NCBI RefSeq assembly: GCF_900496995.4
Contig: NC_044011.1
Location: 6,914,041-6,978,040 of the forward strand
Reading direction: 5' to 3'
Origin: Aquila chrysaetos chrysaetos
Taxonomy: Eukaryota > Chordata > Aves > Accipitriformes > Accipitridae
DNA length: 64,000 nucleotides
A model generated the notes under the pieces. That model worked only from the letters and a program-made list of their open reading frames with translations. It did no database searches and was not told the DNA's origin. The position numbers were made by a program, and so were the translations under genes. This document shows positions 32,128 to 41,704 of this stretch, in pieces. The stretch's first letter is position 1, and every line of letters begins with the position of its first letter.

Positions 32128-32190
32128 TGAGCAATGGTGCTTACCACAAAGGCACCTTTGGGACTGGGACAAGGCTCTGTGTGATGCCCA
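32128..32190 (+). CDS. TRAJ: TRAJ segment, motif FGTG (unit C)
   Basis: Copy of 14475 with His for Arg: GAYHKGTFGTGTRLCVMP. Heptamer cagtgtg (32121-32127), donor gtaagt. Confidence 0.92.
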
Positions 32191-32535
32191 GTAAGTGCTT
32201 GCTCACCGAGGCAGGAGTGCCTGAGGCTTTTCAAGCTCTCTGAGCTCCAGGGAGCATGCACCATCAGAAGGGTTTTCTCCCACGGGACAGTGTGGAGGCA
32301 CTGTGGGGACAGAAAGAGGAGGTTTGAGGGGTGCCCCTTAGTTCTGGCCCCAGCCAGAATTCCCAGGTTCTCTGTTGCTCTCAACAATGGAAAATTGACT
32401 ATATATTGCACTTAGAGTGTGCTTGCTTGTGTGTATGTAGCTGTATAAACGTCACTGCTGAACTTGAGCTGCTGTGGAATTCCTAGTTCTGGAGATGATG
32501 GAAGGGAGATTTCTGTTGCATGCTGAACCACTGTG

Positions 32536-32599
32536 CAGACTTTAGGGCATGATACAAGCTCAGGTTTGATACTGGCATCCTCCCTCAGAGCAGAACCCA
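32536..32599 (+). pseudogene. TRAJ pseudogene with near-consensus RSS
   Basis: Nonamer gatttctgt (32508-32516), exact 12-bp spacer and perfect heptamer cactgtg (32529-32535). The body has FDTG instead of FGXG, is one base too long between motif and end, and its donor is gcaagt. The signal should be recognised but any product would be out of frame. The homologous pseudogenes at 17837 and 26664 have lost the signal. Confidence 0.7.
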
Positions 32600-33023
32600 G
32601 CAAGTATTAATACAAGATGAAGTGCAGCCTGCAAAGGAAGATGAGCATTGCAAGGGAACAGATCAGAAAGGTAACACAGACTGGTGAAACTCAAAAGGAG
32701 CTGTCAGAAAGCTTCTGAACACTGTCTGGGAAGTTGTATATGCACACACTGTTTGACAGATGCTGCTATTGTGTGGAGACAGAGGAAAGAATCAACAGAT
32801 GACTGACTAGGTGGTGGACAACAGCTAGAGTAGTGGGTGTTAGGAATGATTAAGCAGGCAGAGGAATGTGGCTGAAGGAAATGTTTACTCTATGTGCTGA
32901 GGAGGTGGCCAACAACGTTGGTTAGATTATTCCAATAAGAATCTTGCATTGCCATGTTCTCAAGTCTTAGTCCAGCATATGTGCATACCAGTGCACCATT
33001 TTGCAAAGCATAGTGTCACAGTG

Positions 33024-33084
33024 TAATACATGAGTTACGGCAAACTTACATTTGGAGCTGGAACCAAACTCACGGTTTCTCCAG
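33024..33084 (+). CDS. TRAJ: TRAJ segment, motif FGAG
   Basis: Signal: nonamer ccattttgc (32996-33004), heptamer cacagtg (33017-33023). The coding part contains YMSYGKLTFGAGTKLTVSP, with donor gtatgt. A TAA at the extreme 5' end would be removed by the usual nibbling during joining. Confidence 0.92.
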
Positions 33085-34990
33085 GTATGTCTGAATTCTC
33101 AGATGTGATTCCTCTTGGAAGTACTTCTTTCTCTTTGCAAGTTATTTGCCTATTTCATCACTCCACAATATATTACAAATAGGACTATAAATTTTCATCT
33201 GGTATAAGAGCAAGGATTTCCATGGCTGCATATATATTTTCCCCTCCTTATTCCTGATGATTAATTAGCCATAGCAGAAGTTTTACATATGCAAGAGGAT
33301 TTTTCTTGGAAAGTAAACAGGAAGCGGGCTCCTAAATCAAAAATTCTCATGTAGAGTAGAAGCAAAGGAAAATGGTGAAAGCCAGCATGGGCCAGCAAAA
33401 TGCGGAGTGGTGAGACTAGTCTTGTAAAACTATAGCAGGTAAAAAGGACTTTTCTAGTGTGTGGATGCTAGCACTTTAAGATAACAAGCCTCCTAATTTC
33501 ATGCGGATGCAAAATACAAGCACATATCCGATCTTTCCTTTGGAGATCCTCAATAAAGCTGTAATGATAGGGGATGGATTTCTGTCATATTGTGAAGCAT
33601 TATATATATACTGGAAGCTCTGGAAGCAAGCTTATCCTTGAGAATGATACCAAGTTTGTGATCCCAGCCAGCTAGTGTTGAGTACTGTGAACTTATCTCG
33701 GCTTTCGACTCCATGTGAAGCTTGGAGCACATTAGAAGTGAAGCTCTGAAACTGCTGGAGGACAGTATGACAAGTCTTAAATCTAGGCATGGAATAGATA
33801 CCTAGACAGAGGGGAAAAGGGTCAAGAAGCAAAGCTCATTATTAAATGTCTTTTTTTGGAAAGATGGAAAGGTGACCCTGACAACAAAATAATTTTCTCT
33901 GAACAAAAAAAGCATGAAAAATTTGTGCTTTGACAGTTGCTGCCACAAGTGTCAGAAAAAAAATCTCCCCCAAATCCCACACCTCCTCCCTTGTCTGAAA
34001 CTCTTTGGAAAAGGGAAAGAAAGTAAGGCAGATCCTGAGACACCAGGTTTTTTTTTGTAAATGTATCAATTTTTCCAAATTTCTTAAGAATACTTGTAGA
34101 AGCATTTAATATCTAAATGCTTTGGATTTACCCTTGAAAAGTAATGTTTCCATTTCTTAAAATGGTAGTGATTGTTGAGATAATTTTAAAATAATTTTAT
34201 TCTGAAAGTTAAAAAACACAGCAATATAAAGAAACTATTCATTCCGAAAACCTCTGGGGAAATTCCTCATATTTCAAATGACCCTCCTGACCCTGTTGAA
34301 AAACATATGAGAATAATAAGAATCTCAAGTTTATATGGAGCTATCAGCAAGCTAAAGGAGCTATAAATCAAGGCTCTGCATGAGTTCATTTACATGTCCC
34401 CAGATTTACCATTATGGTCATGTCTGTGTGCAACTGTTCCAGATCTCGTTCTGGTCATACTGTAGAACCTAAGAGCTTCCCAAATGCATACTGAAAACTC
34501 AGTATTTAATGGCAGAATAAGCAATGGTCTCCCTGCCACAAAGAAATTGCATACCAAAAAAGTGTGCTTTCTACGTAAAATCTAAATGACAAATTTGTTC
34601 TTGAATCACTCCTTGACTAATTCAGATGGCAAATCCAAGAGAATGGGATGATGGAGTCTGTACTACACCATTGATCACTAGGTGAGCTGTGAAGTAATAG
34701 TAAAGAAACTAATTTTTGAGAGAGGAATCTCACTGCAGACTAAATAAATGAGGAATGAAATGAAGAATAGAACTTGTGAGGCAGGTGGGTTTCTGGAAGC
34801 AATGGGATAAATATGATGGAGGGGAATATTAAGGAACAGGTGTTTGGGAGTTTGAAAGATGCAAAACAACACATGAAGAGAAAGTAAGTCAGAAAAAAAG
34901 TCCTAGATATATGGATCTGTCTAATCATAGTGATAAATAAGATCTCCTTTTGTGGATTATTTAACTGTTGAAGGTTCCATTCAATACCAC
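33085..34990. other. Intergenic, no gene recognised
   Basis: About 1.9 kb of AT-rich sequence between J segments. One heptamer-like tagtgtg near 33455 has no J body behind it. I see no repeat family or coding potential. Confidence 0.6.
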
Positions 34991-35021
34991 TCTGGATATT
35001 GTAGAGGCCTGTTCTATTGTG

Positions 35022-35083
35022 TGACTACGGAAGTAGTTACAAACTCACATTTGGATCTGGGATAAGACTTCTGGTTTTGCCAG
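35022..35083 (+). CDS. TRAJ: TRAJ segment, motif FGSG
   Basis: Signal: nonamer ggatattgt (34994-35002), heptamer tattgtg (35015-35021). The coding part contains GSSYKLTFGSGIRLLVLP with donor gtatat. Ile replaces Thr after the motif. Confidence 0.92.
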
Positions 35084-35419
35084 GTATATTTATGCTGATT
35101 TTTTGCCTAATTTGCCCAATTGTTGTGAATACACACCAAGATCCGGGAAATGGCAGCTGTCAAATGCATAGTAGTCTGAGGTCGCACCTTAACCGGTGGA
35201 ATTTATTCCACAGCAGCTGTCCAAGCCGTCTTCCTTGAGGCAGCTGCAGGCAGGTGTGTGCTTTCAGTGCTCTTCCATCAATTGCATTCCTGTGATAAGC
35301 TAAGCCTGTTTTTCCTCTTCTGTCAAGTAAGTCATGTGGATTTGTTCTCTCCTAATGATAAATCCATGCCACTTCCATTGGCCTCAAGCAGTCAGGGATA
35401 ATATCAGTCAGACGAAAAT

Positions 35420-36108
35420 GCATCGAAATACAAGGATGGCTATAATATTGATATGGCTGGACATGAGCCGGCAATGTGCACTCACAGCCCAGAAAGGCAA
35501 CCGTATCCTGGGCTGCATAAAAAGAAGCATGGCCAGCAGGTCGAGGGAGGTGATTCTGCCTCTCTACTCTGCTCTAGTGAGGCCCCACGTGGAGTACTGC
35601 ATCCAGCTCTGGAGTTCTCAGTACAGGAAGACAAGGACCTGTTGGAGTGGGTCCAGAGGAGGGCCACAAAATGATCAGAAGGATGGAACACCATCTCCTA
35701 TGAGGAAAAGCTGAGAGAGTTGGGGTTGTTTCACCTGGAGAAGGCTGTGGGAACACCTTGTTGAGGCCTTTCAGTACTTAAAAGGGGCTTATAAGAAAGA
35801 TCGGGACAGATTTTTTAGTAGGGTCTGTAGCAATAGGACAAGGGGTAATGGTTTTAAACTAAAAGAGGATAGATTCAGACTAGATACAAGGCAGAATTTT
35901 TTTATGATGAGGGTGGTGAAACACTGGAAGAGGTTGCCCGGAGAGGTCACAGATGTCCCATCCCTGGAAACATTCAAGGTCAGGTTGGATGGGGCTCTGA
36001 GCAACCTTTATCTAGGTGAGGATGTCCCTACTCATTACAAGGGGGTTGGACTACATGACCTTTAAAGGTCCCTTCCAACCCAAACCATTCTATGATTCTA
36101 TGATTTAG
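35420..36108 (+). repeat. CR1 LINE, 5'-truncated
   Basis: The 3' part of a CR1 element in sense orientation. Its last ORF2 region is recognisable in broken frames ([19 protein letters not shown], then a region ending in the KHWKRLPGEV type). The 3' end has gttggactacatgaccttt and the repeated terminus attctatgattctatgat. It separates the J segments at 35022 and 36555. Confidence 0.93.
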
Positions 36109-36268
36109 AAAATATCCACTTATGATGATTATCACCATTTTAGCTAGTCTTTGTTTGCAGCAGAATCCCACCAAGAAACAGTATACTTATAACATTTTTA
36201 ATTTTAGTGTTGCAATGGGAATTGGACTGCCTTGTCTGGACTGGTTTGTCTGATGTACAGATACTGTA

Positions 36269-36330
36269 TAATCTACAAATACTGCAAGTGGATTCTGTTT
36301 GTGACTGGGACTTGAATCGAGATTTGCCTA
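36269..36330 (+). pseudogene. TRAJ pseudogene, FVTG with stop
   Basis: Nonamer-like ggtttgtct (36243-36251) and heptamer-like tactgta (36262-36268), but the spacer is about 10 bp. The body reads WILFVTGT, then a TGA stop and IEICL, and has no donor. Val replaces the first Gly. Confidence 0.5.
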
Positions 36331-36554
36331 GCTGTCACAGCTATAAGGCCATACTTAATGCTTACTCCTGCTACTGCATACCTAAGTGAGAGTATATGAA
36401 TCCTGAAGTAATAGAATTAGAAGGCTCAGATTGCATTTGGAACTACCTGCGAAGCTCTAAGATCTAGACAGGGTCACAGTGTGCCACTGAAACATGTAAG
36501 GAGGTAACTGTAACCAAGGTCAAAGGGGTTCTTGCAAAGGTTTCCTGGGTTGTG

Positions 36555-36623
36555 TGAATTATGGGAGTGGAGGAGTATGCAAGCTGACATTAGGAAAAGG
36601 AACCTTGCTGGTGATCAAGCCAG
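36555..36623 (+). CDS. TRAJ: TRAJ segment, motif LGKG
   Basis: Signal: nonamer ggttcttgc (36527-36535), heptamer ggttgtg (36548-36554). The coding part contains GGVCKLTLGKGTLLVIKP with donor gtgggt. Leu replaces Phe, and an unpaired Cys lies in the CDR3 part. At 69 bp it is a long J. Confidence 0.88.
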
Positions 36624-36996
36624 GTGGGTAGTAAATGGTGAAATATTCAGGAGAAAACTTGGACTGAAAGGCAGTGGCCCTAACTACGTGTCACAGTGAA
36701 CAGGTATTTTAGGTGATGTTACAGATGGAAAAACAGATTGTTCCTAGTATTGCCCCAAAAGGTGTAACAGACAATTGTAATCAGTGAATGAATGAATGTT
36801 TTTTTTTATTTGATCTCCCTGTTTCTGACCCTGATAATTTTCTAGTAGATTTCTTTGGTACTTTGATGGTGACTTAAATCAGTGTGTTTCGTCATTGCTC
36901 CCTTAAGTTATTCCCTGCTCTGGAGTGTGTTGACCTGATTGTCAGTATGCATTGGGAAAACCTGTCTACATTTCTGTAGAGGTTGATACCAGTGTG

Positions 36997-37056
36997 CCAA
37001 TCAGGGATATGCGAAACTCACATTTGGAACTGGGACCCAACTTCTTATTACCCCAA
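36997..37056 (+). CDS. TRAJ: TRAJ segment, motif FGTG, most 3' intact J
   Basis: Signal: nonamer catttctgt (36969-36977), heptamer cagtgtg (36990-36996). The coding part contains NQGYAKLTFGTGTQLLITP, with donor gtaagt. It is the last intact J before TRAC, about 4.65 kb upstream of exon 1. Confidence 0.94.
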
Positions 37057-37349
37057 GTAAGTTTGAGCTTTCTGTTCCATATTAACAGCAGGATATCATT
37101 TTGGTGTGAAATAGACATTTACATCTGAGGCAATTCCACAAGTGTAAGATCAAAAGTTTTTCTGACTTTTTGACATCAACATAAAAATGATCTCCCACCT
37201 GTTTTTAGAAAGAGATTTTACGTTGATTCATTTGAAAGTTTTTTTTTTTCTTACTCATTACACAAATGTGATTTTTTTGGCTGGCACTACAGGAATAGTT
37301 AACCTCTAATTCAGGAAGTTTCTTTTTTTTGAGTTGAAATTATTTGAAT

Positions 37350-37412
37350 TGAGGGTTGGACTAGATGACCTTTAAGGGTCCTTTCCAACCCGAACCATTC
37401 TATGATTCTATG
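37350..37412 (+). repeat. CR1 3'-end fragment
   Basis: Short sense fragment: gggttggactagatgacctt, a cctttccaacccg stretch, and the terminus attctatgattctatga. Confidence 0.88.
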
Positions 37413-38507
37413 AATTTTTTTCTAGAAACTAAATCTCTGGCATATAAATTTGAAAACTTGTTCTGGCAATTAAAACCCTCTCTGATTTTGGAAGAAAAAG
37501 CATGCAAACGTATTTTGTAAAAATGACAGACGTTCTCAGGAGGTTCATGAGCAGCCACTTCAAGTCTTTTTGTTTCCAGATAATTGTTACACAAATGGGT
37601 TAAGCCATGTCATTCACCCGTGAACTTTAAAGAGTGGATTAGATAAGCAGAATTGCTCCTTCTGACCCCCCCAAAATCTTTCATTAACATTGTTGAAAGG
37701 AGCAGTAGAGGAGACCATAGCAGATCTCTCCCACAGTTTAGGTGATGCATGAGTAAATCTATACATGAACACAAATAGGGTATTGCCTCCCAATATGAAA
37801 TTTAAGAAAACTTCATCTCAACTTTTCCTTAATGTGAACACATGCTATAAGCCCAGTATTTATCCTGTTTTGGTACTAGAAAACAATTTAGTCCATTGAA
37901 CACTTGATTTCTCCTCACATACTAGGTATCTTTCTCTATTAATTTTTGGCTTTAGTTTTGGTTTGGCTAGAAATCTTCCCCTTCAAAGGTTTGTGAGAAA
38001 GATCTTGGATGGTTTTGGCAGTTTGACTTCCCCAAGTGTAATTATAGAGGCAATGACAAACACATTTTTGGGATGGAGACCAGAATTATGCCTGAACCCT
38101 ATAAGTGAAGCAGCATATTCACATTTGCAAATACTGAATCTCTGTATAGAGTCTTTGTACTTTGGATGACTTGGCTGATGCTGGACTAGGACCTGGCTTC
38201 TTTTATTTGAGTGCCTCCAGACATGAGCACTGGAAGTCTAGAGAAGGGTTGAGGTACTAAATGTGGACATCTAGTCTTGCTGTAGACATCCTAGTATCCA
38301 TGCAGCACTGGCAGATTTCACAAAGGACCTCTCATAGACCTTTTTGAACCTCCATTGGAGGACAGCCAGCAAACATCACTAAAGTGCTTGTAACTGGAGT
38401 TGCTCCTCTGGGGTCAATATTAGCCTGTATGTGTAAGGGGTTATATATTTCCTCTGAGTTGGGCAATAGCTCCAGGTTGACTCGAGCTGTGGAATATCAT
38501 GTCTCAA
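37413..38507. other. J-C intron, proximal part
   Basis: AT-rich intronic sequence. A fragment reading DGFGSLTSP before gtgtaa (about 38008-38037) resembles a shortened J but has no recombination signal. Nothing else is recognised. Confidence 0.6.
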
Positions 38508-39111
38508 TGTCTTGGTTTCAGCTGGGATAGAGTTAATTTTCTTCCTAGTAACTGGTACAGTCTGTTTTGGATTTAGTGTGACAATGTTGACAACAGACTG
38601 ATATTTTAGTTGTTGCTAAGTAGCACTTATCCTAAGTTAAGGATTTTTCAATTTCCCATGCTCTGCCAGCAAGGAGCTGCACAAGAAGCTGAGAGGGAGC
38701 ATAGCCAGGACAGGTGACCCGAAGTAGCCAAAGGGATATTCCATACCATAGAACATCATCTTCAGTATATAAACTGGGGGGAGTTGGCCAGGAGGGGTGG
38801 ATCACTGCTCAGGCATTGGTCAGCGAGTGGGGAGCAATTGCATTGTGGATCACTTGTTTTTTCTATTTTTTTCTTTTTTTTGTTAAAAAATTATATTCCT
38901 TTTCATTACAATTATTATTATTATTATTATTAGTAGTAGTAGTAGTAGTAGTTTTACATTTTATTTTACTTCAGTTATTAAATTGTTCTTATCTTACCCC
39001 ATGAGTTTTACTTTTTTCCAATTCTTCTCCCCATCCCACTGCAGGGAGGGGGGGAAGAGTGAGCGAGCAGCTGTGTGGTGCCTAATTGCTGGCTGGGCTT
39101 AAACTACTACA
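38508..39111 (+). mobile_element. Solo ERV LTR in J-C intron
   Basis: Starts tgtcttggtttcagctggg and ends ggcttaaactactaca (TG...CA), about 604 bp. Flanks ctcaa (38503-38507) and ctcag (39112-39116) look like a 5-bp target duplication with one change. It contains a tatataaa-like box and a poly-pyrimidine/ATT-AGT microsatellite (38909-38953). It is the same family as the reverse copy at 57473. There is no internal retroviral region. Confidence 0.85.
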
Positions 39112-41704
39112 CTCAGGCTGAGGAATGGTAAAAGGATCAAAGACCTCTATCACAACAGCTCCAGTTTGACAGGAGATTCAGAGAGTTTGCTTTGCAGGGA
39201 ATGGAGAATGCGATAAATCTCTGTATAATACAAGCTGTGTGTTAAGCCAGTTCAGGCTTTCTACTGCAGCTTGTTTAGAAAAAAAGGCATAGGTCTCAGT
39301 CTGATGTTGAAACAGGCTTCTACTGCTCCCTCTCTGAATCAGCCTCTGGAGTTGGCTTCCTCTGTAGACTGGTCAGGAACAGCGTTCCAACAGCTACTGC
39401 TCTTCCACCTGGAAGACATCCTTCAGTAAAGATGAAATTAGGCAGGGTGGACAGCTCAGAGTATCATAATTTACTTCTTAATCTTTCCTGCAAATACATG
39501 TCATAAATATCAATACAGCATCTCCAACACATCCGTCAACTCATTAAGACAGAATAACAGGAAATGTAAGTTACAGTGCTGTGGTCTGACATTTACCAAG
39601 ACTGCTATCTGCAAACTTTCATAACGGTGTGCAAATATGCAAAGGAACTGATCAGAAAAATACTCTAGCACCAGAACAAAGCCAGCAGCCACTCTGAGCA
39701 AGAATGAGAAATGATTATTTTGCAAAACAGGTGCTGCTGAAGCTGCCTGCAAAAAACAGACCTTATTTTTTTATCTGCTCATGTTAAAAGCATTGCACAG
39801 ATTGAAAGGGAGAAAAACACCCTAATTTAGAAAGAGGCGGATATATAGCTTTTCAGAAAGCATAGTACTCATTATGAAAGAGAAGCAGAACAGCTCAATC
39901 AATTCCCCCTCTTCTCTTTCGTATCCATGTACTCCATAACAATGAAGTACCCTAGTTCATCTGTATTTTATACAGGGATCTACCATCAAGCCTATTATCT
40001 GCTTCTGTCTTCCTCTCCCTAACAAACGATCACTGAAATCTGTTTCCAAAACAATACTGGGAGTATGGGAGGTGGGAAGTGGTGTTGAAGGAGTCAGAAC
40101 ATACATTAAACCATATTCTGCGTATTTGGGAAAGAGACACTCTCATCAGGTTTTTCAAAGCCAGGGCAAAGCTGGGATAGATGAACTGCAATTCAGGAGA
40201 AGAGCCAGAGAACGACTCATTAGGCATTGTGGATTAGTTTTTTTCTGAGATCATACTAATAAAGAAGTATGGCTGTTTCTCTAAGGGGCTGACAAATGGC
40301 AACTGAACAGGTGAAAAGCATTTCTCTCAGTGATAGAACCAGGGTCTGCACTTGCATAAGATTTTGAGACAGTTTGTAAAAGCCAAGATTTAGTCCAAAC
40401 TTCCCCCATGGGAAGAAATTAAAACTTATTCATGTGGGAACTAAGCTGTCTGTAGTGTTTCTACAATATTTATCAGTGTGGTGTGTGAACAGGGATGAAG
40501 CAATTATTAATCTAAACTCCCAACCCTATACGATAACACTTCATGAGTTTATAAATGTGAACTGAAGCTCCAGTTCAAACATGTGATTGTGAAGTCCAAT
40601 GGAAAATGCAGCCACAGGGTTCCTGAGAGCCCCAAATCTGCATCTTGGCTACAGTATGTCTTTAGTGATATTTCATTTGTTCATCATTAGAGTACTGCAA
40701 TGCCCATAACATTTTATTATTATGTGTGAACAAAGATTTAGGAAAGGACCTTCTCAAAGTATGAAATTTCAAGAGCTGGACAAGGTGAAATGTATGCTTA
40801 GAGTACAAGTTTACAAAGCTAAATGTGCAAAGAAGAGTTTAACCACAGGTAGTGTTTTGATATGTGTGGAAAATCCTAGTCTAACTGACTTGCTAAAAGA
40901 ATTTGAACCAAGCAAACAGAAATAAACCCCAGCTGTCTTATACCTGCAGCCTTTAGTTCCCCAAACCCCTCTTCTGCAGGGTAAAATTTAGTAAAAAAAT
41001 CTTGCACTGCACTGTCAGGTGGTGGAACATAGCAAAACATTCATTTGTTTCATCTTTCTTTCCCTAAATGCAACCATGTGTTCCTACTTTGCAGTGGCTT
41101 TCCTAGCTTTCTCCTATAGGAACAAAATGAGGTAGACTGGTGGTAAATAGGGACACCCTTAAGACTTAGTAGTTTATCCACTGTCCCTCAGGACAGGTGG
41201 AGGAAGTGGGAGTTTGAATGTCAGTGGTGGATTTGACTACACATTTGCAGAAAAGGCAGAATGCCCCTGGGCTGCTCAGTTCTCTCCAGACACATTACAT
41301 CTGTGGCAATGAAGCGAGAGTGCTCTCTGCCTGTTATACACATTCCTGAATGCATCCAGGCCAAGACCCAAAAGGAAGCCCAGGCTGCAGACTAGAGTTG
41401 AATGAGTTGTTACAGAGAGGAATGACCAGGTTAGATATGGAAATCTAGGGTGTGGATGCCCCCATGAGTATCATTTGAGATGCTCTAGGGATCCTGCCTG
41501 ACCACTCTCTGGCTCCCATGAAACATAAGTCTCATGTAGCTCCTGCATCATCTGCTATGGATGCCTTGGTTCTCTAAAGGTGTCCTAGCACAACTTCCCA
41601 CTGGAATAATGGAAAAACCTCCATACCTAATGTCTGTACGTTAAGACTGAAGGAACTATGACTGTGTACTCTCATCTAATGTCTCGTCTCTTCTCCATTT
41701 TCAG
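39112..41704. other. J-C intron, distal part
   Basis: About 2.6 kb of non-coding sequence. A fragment with GTKLSVV (about 40420-40462) could be the end of a very old J, but FGXG, signal and donor are absent. No other feature is recognised until the pyrimidine-rich acceptor tctcttctccattttcag before TRAC. Confidence 0.6.

Larger units (their letters stand above)
31515..32356 (+). repeat. 8.83-kb duplication, truncated unit C
   Basis: Third copy, covering only the first 0.84 kb of the unit (two J segments). Relative to B it lacks about 38 bp near 32275, and similarity stops at the ggccccagcc stretch near 32355. About 190 bases on, pseudo-J homology to 17.85-18.0 kb resumes, so intermediate sequence was lost or was never copied. 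Confidence 0.88.
455..37056 (+). other. TRAJ (T-cell receptor alpha joining) cluster
   Basis: An array of J segments all on the + strand, upstream of and pointing toward TRAC. Each has a nonamer (best form ggtttttgt), a 12-bp spacer, a heptamer (best form cactgtg), a 50-70 bp coding piece and a splice donor. Coding pieces end one base into a codon, matching TRAC exon 1, which begins with two bases of a codon. Gaps between J segments (0.2-1.5 kb) are non-coding apart from the repeats listed. Individual entries give signal positions. The 12-bp spacer and the FGXG motif fit TRAJ rather than V or D segments. Confidence 0.97.

Noticed and set aside
1-37056. Search for V, D or delta segments
   Set aside because: No V-type exon, 23-bp-spacer signal or second constant domain was recognised; all signals seen are 12-bp J type in one orientation.
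40420-40462. GTKLSVV ending in the J-C intron
   Set aside because: Mentioned in the intron entry only; without signal, FGXG or donor it may be chance.
40722-40925. Open frame starting with J-like tgtgtgaacaaag
   Set aside because: No FGXG, no signal at 12-bp spacing and no donor.
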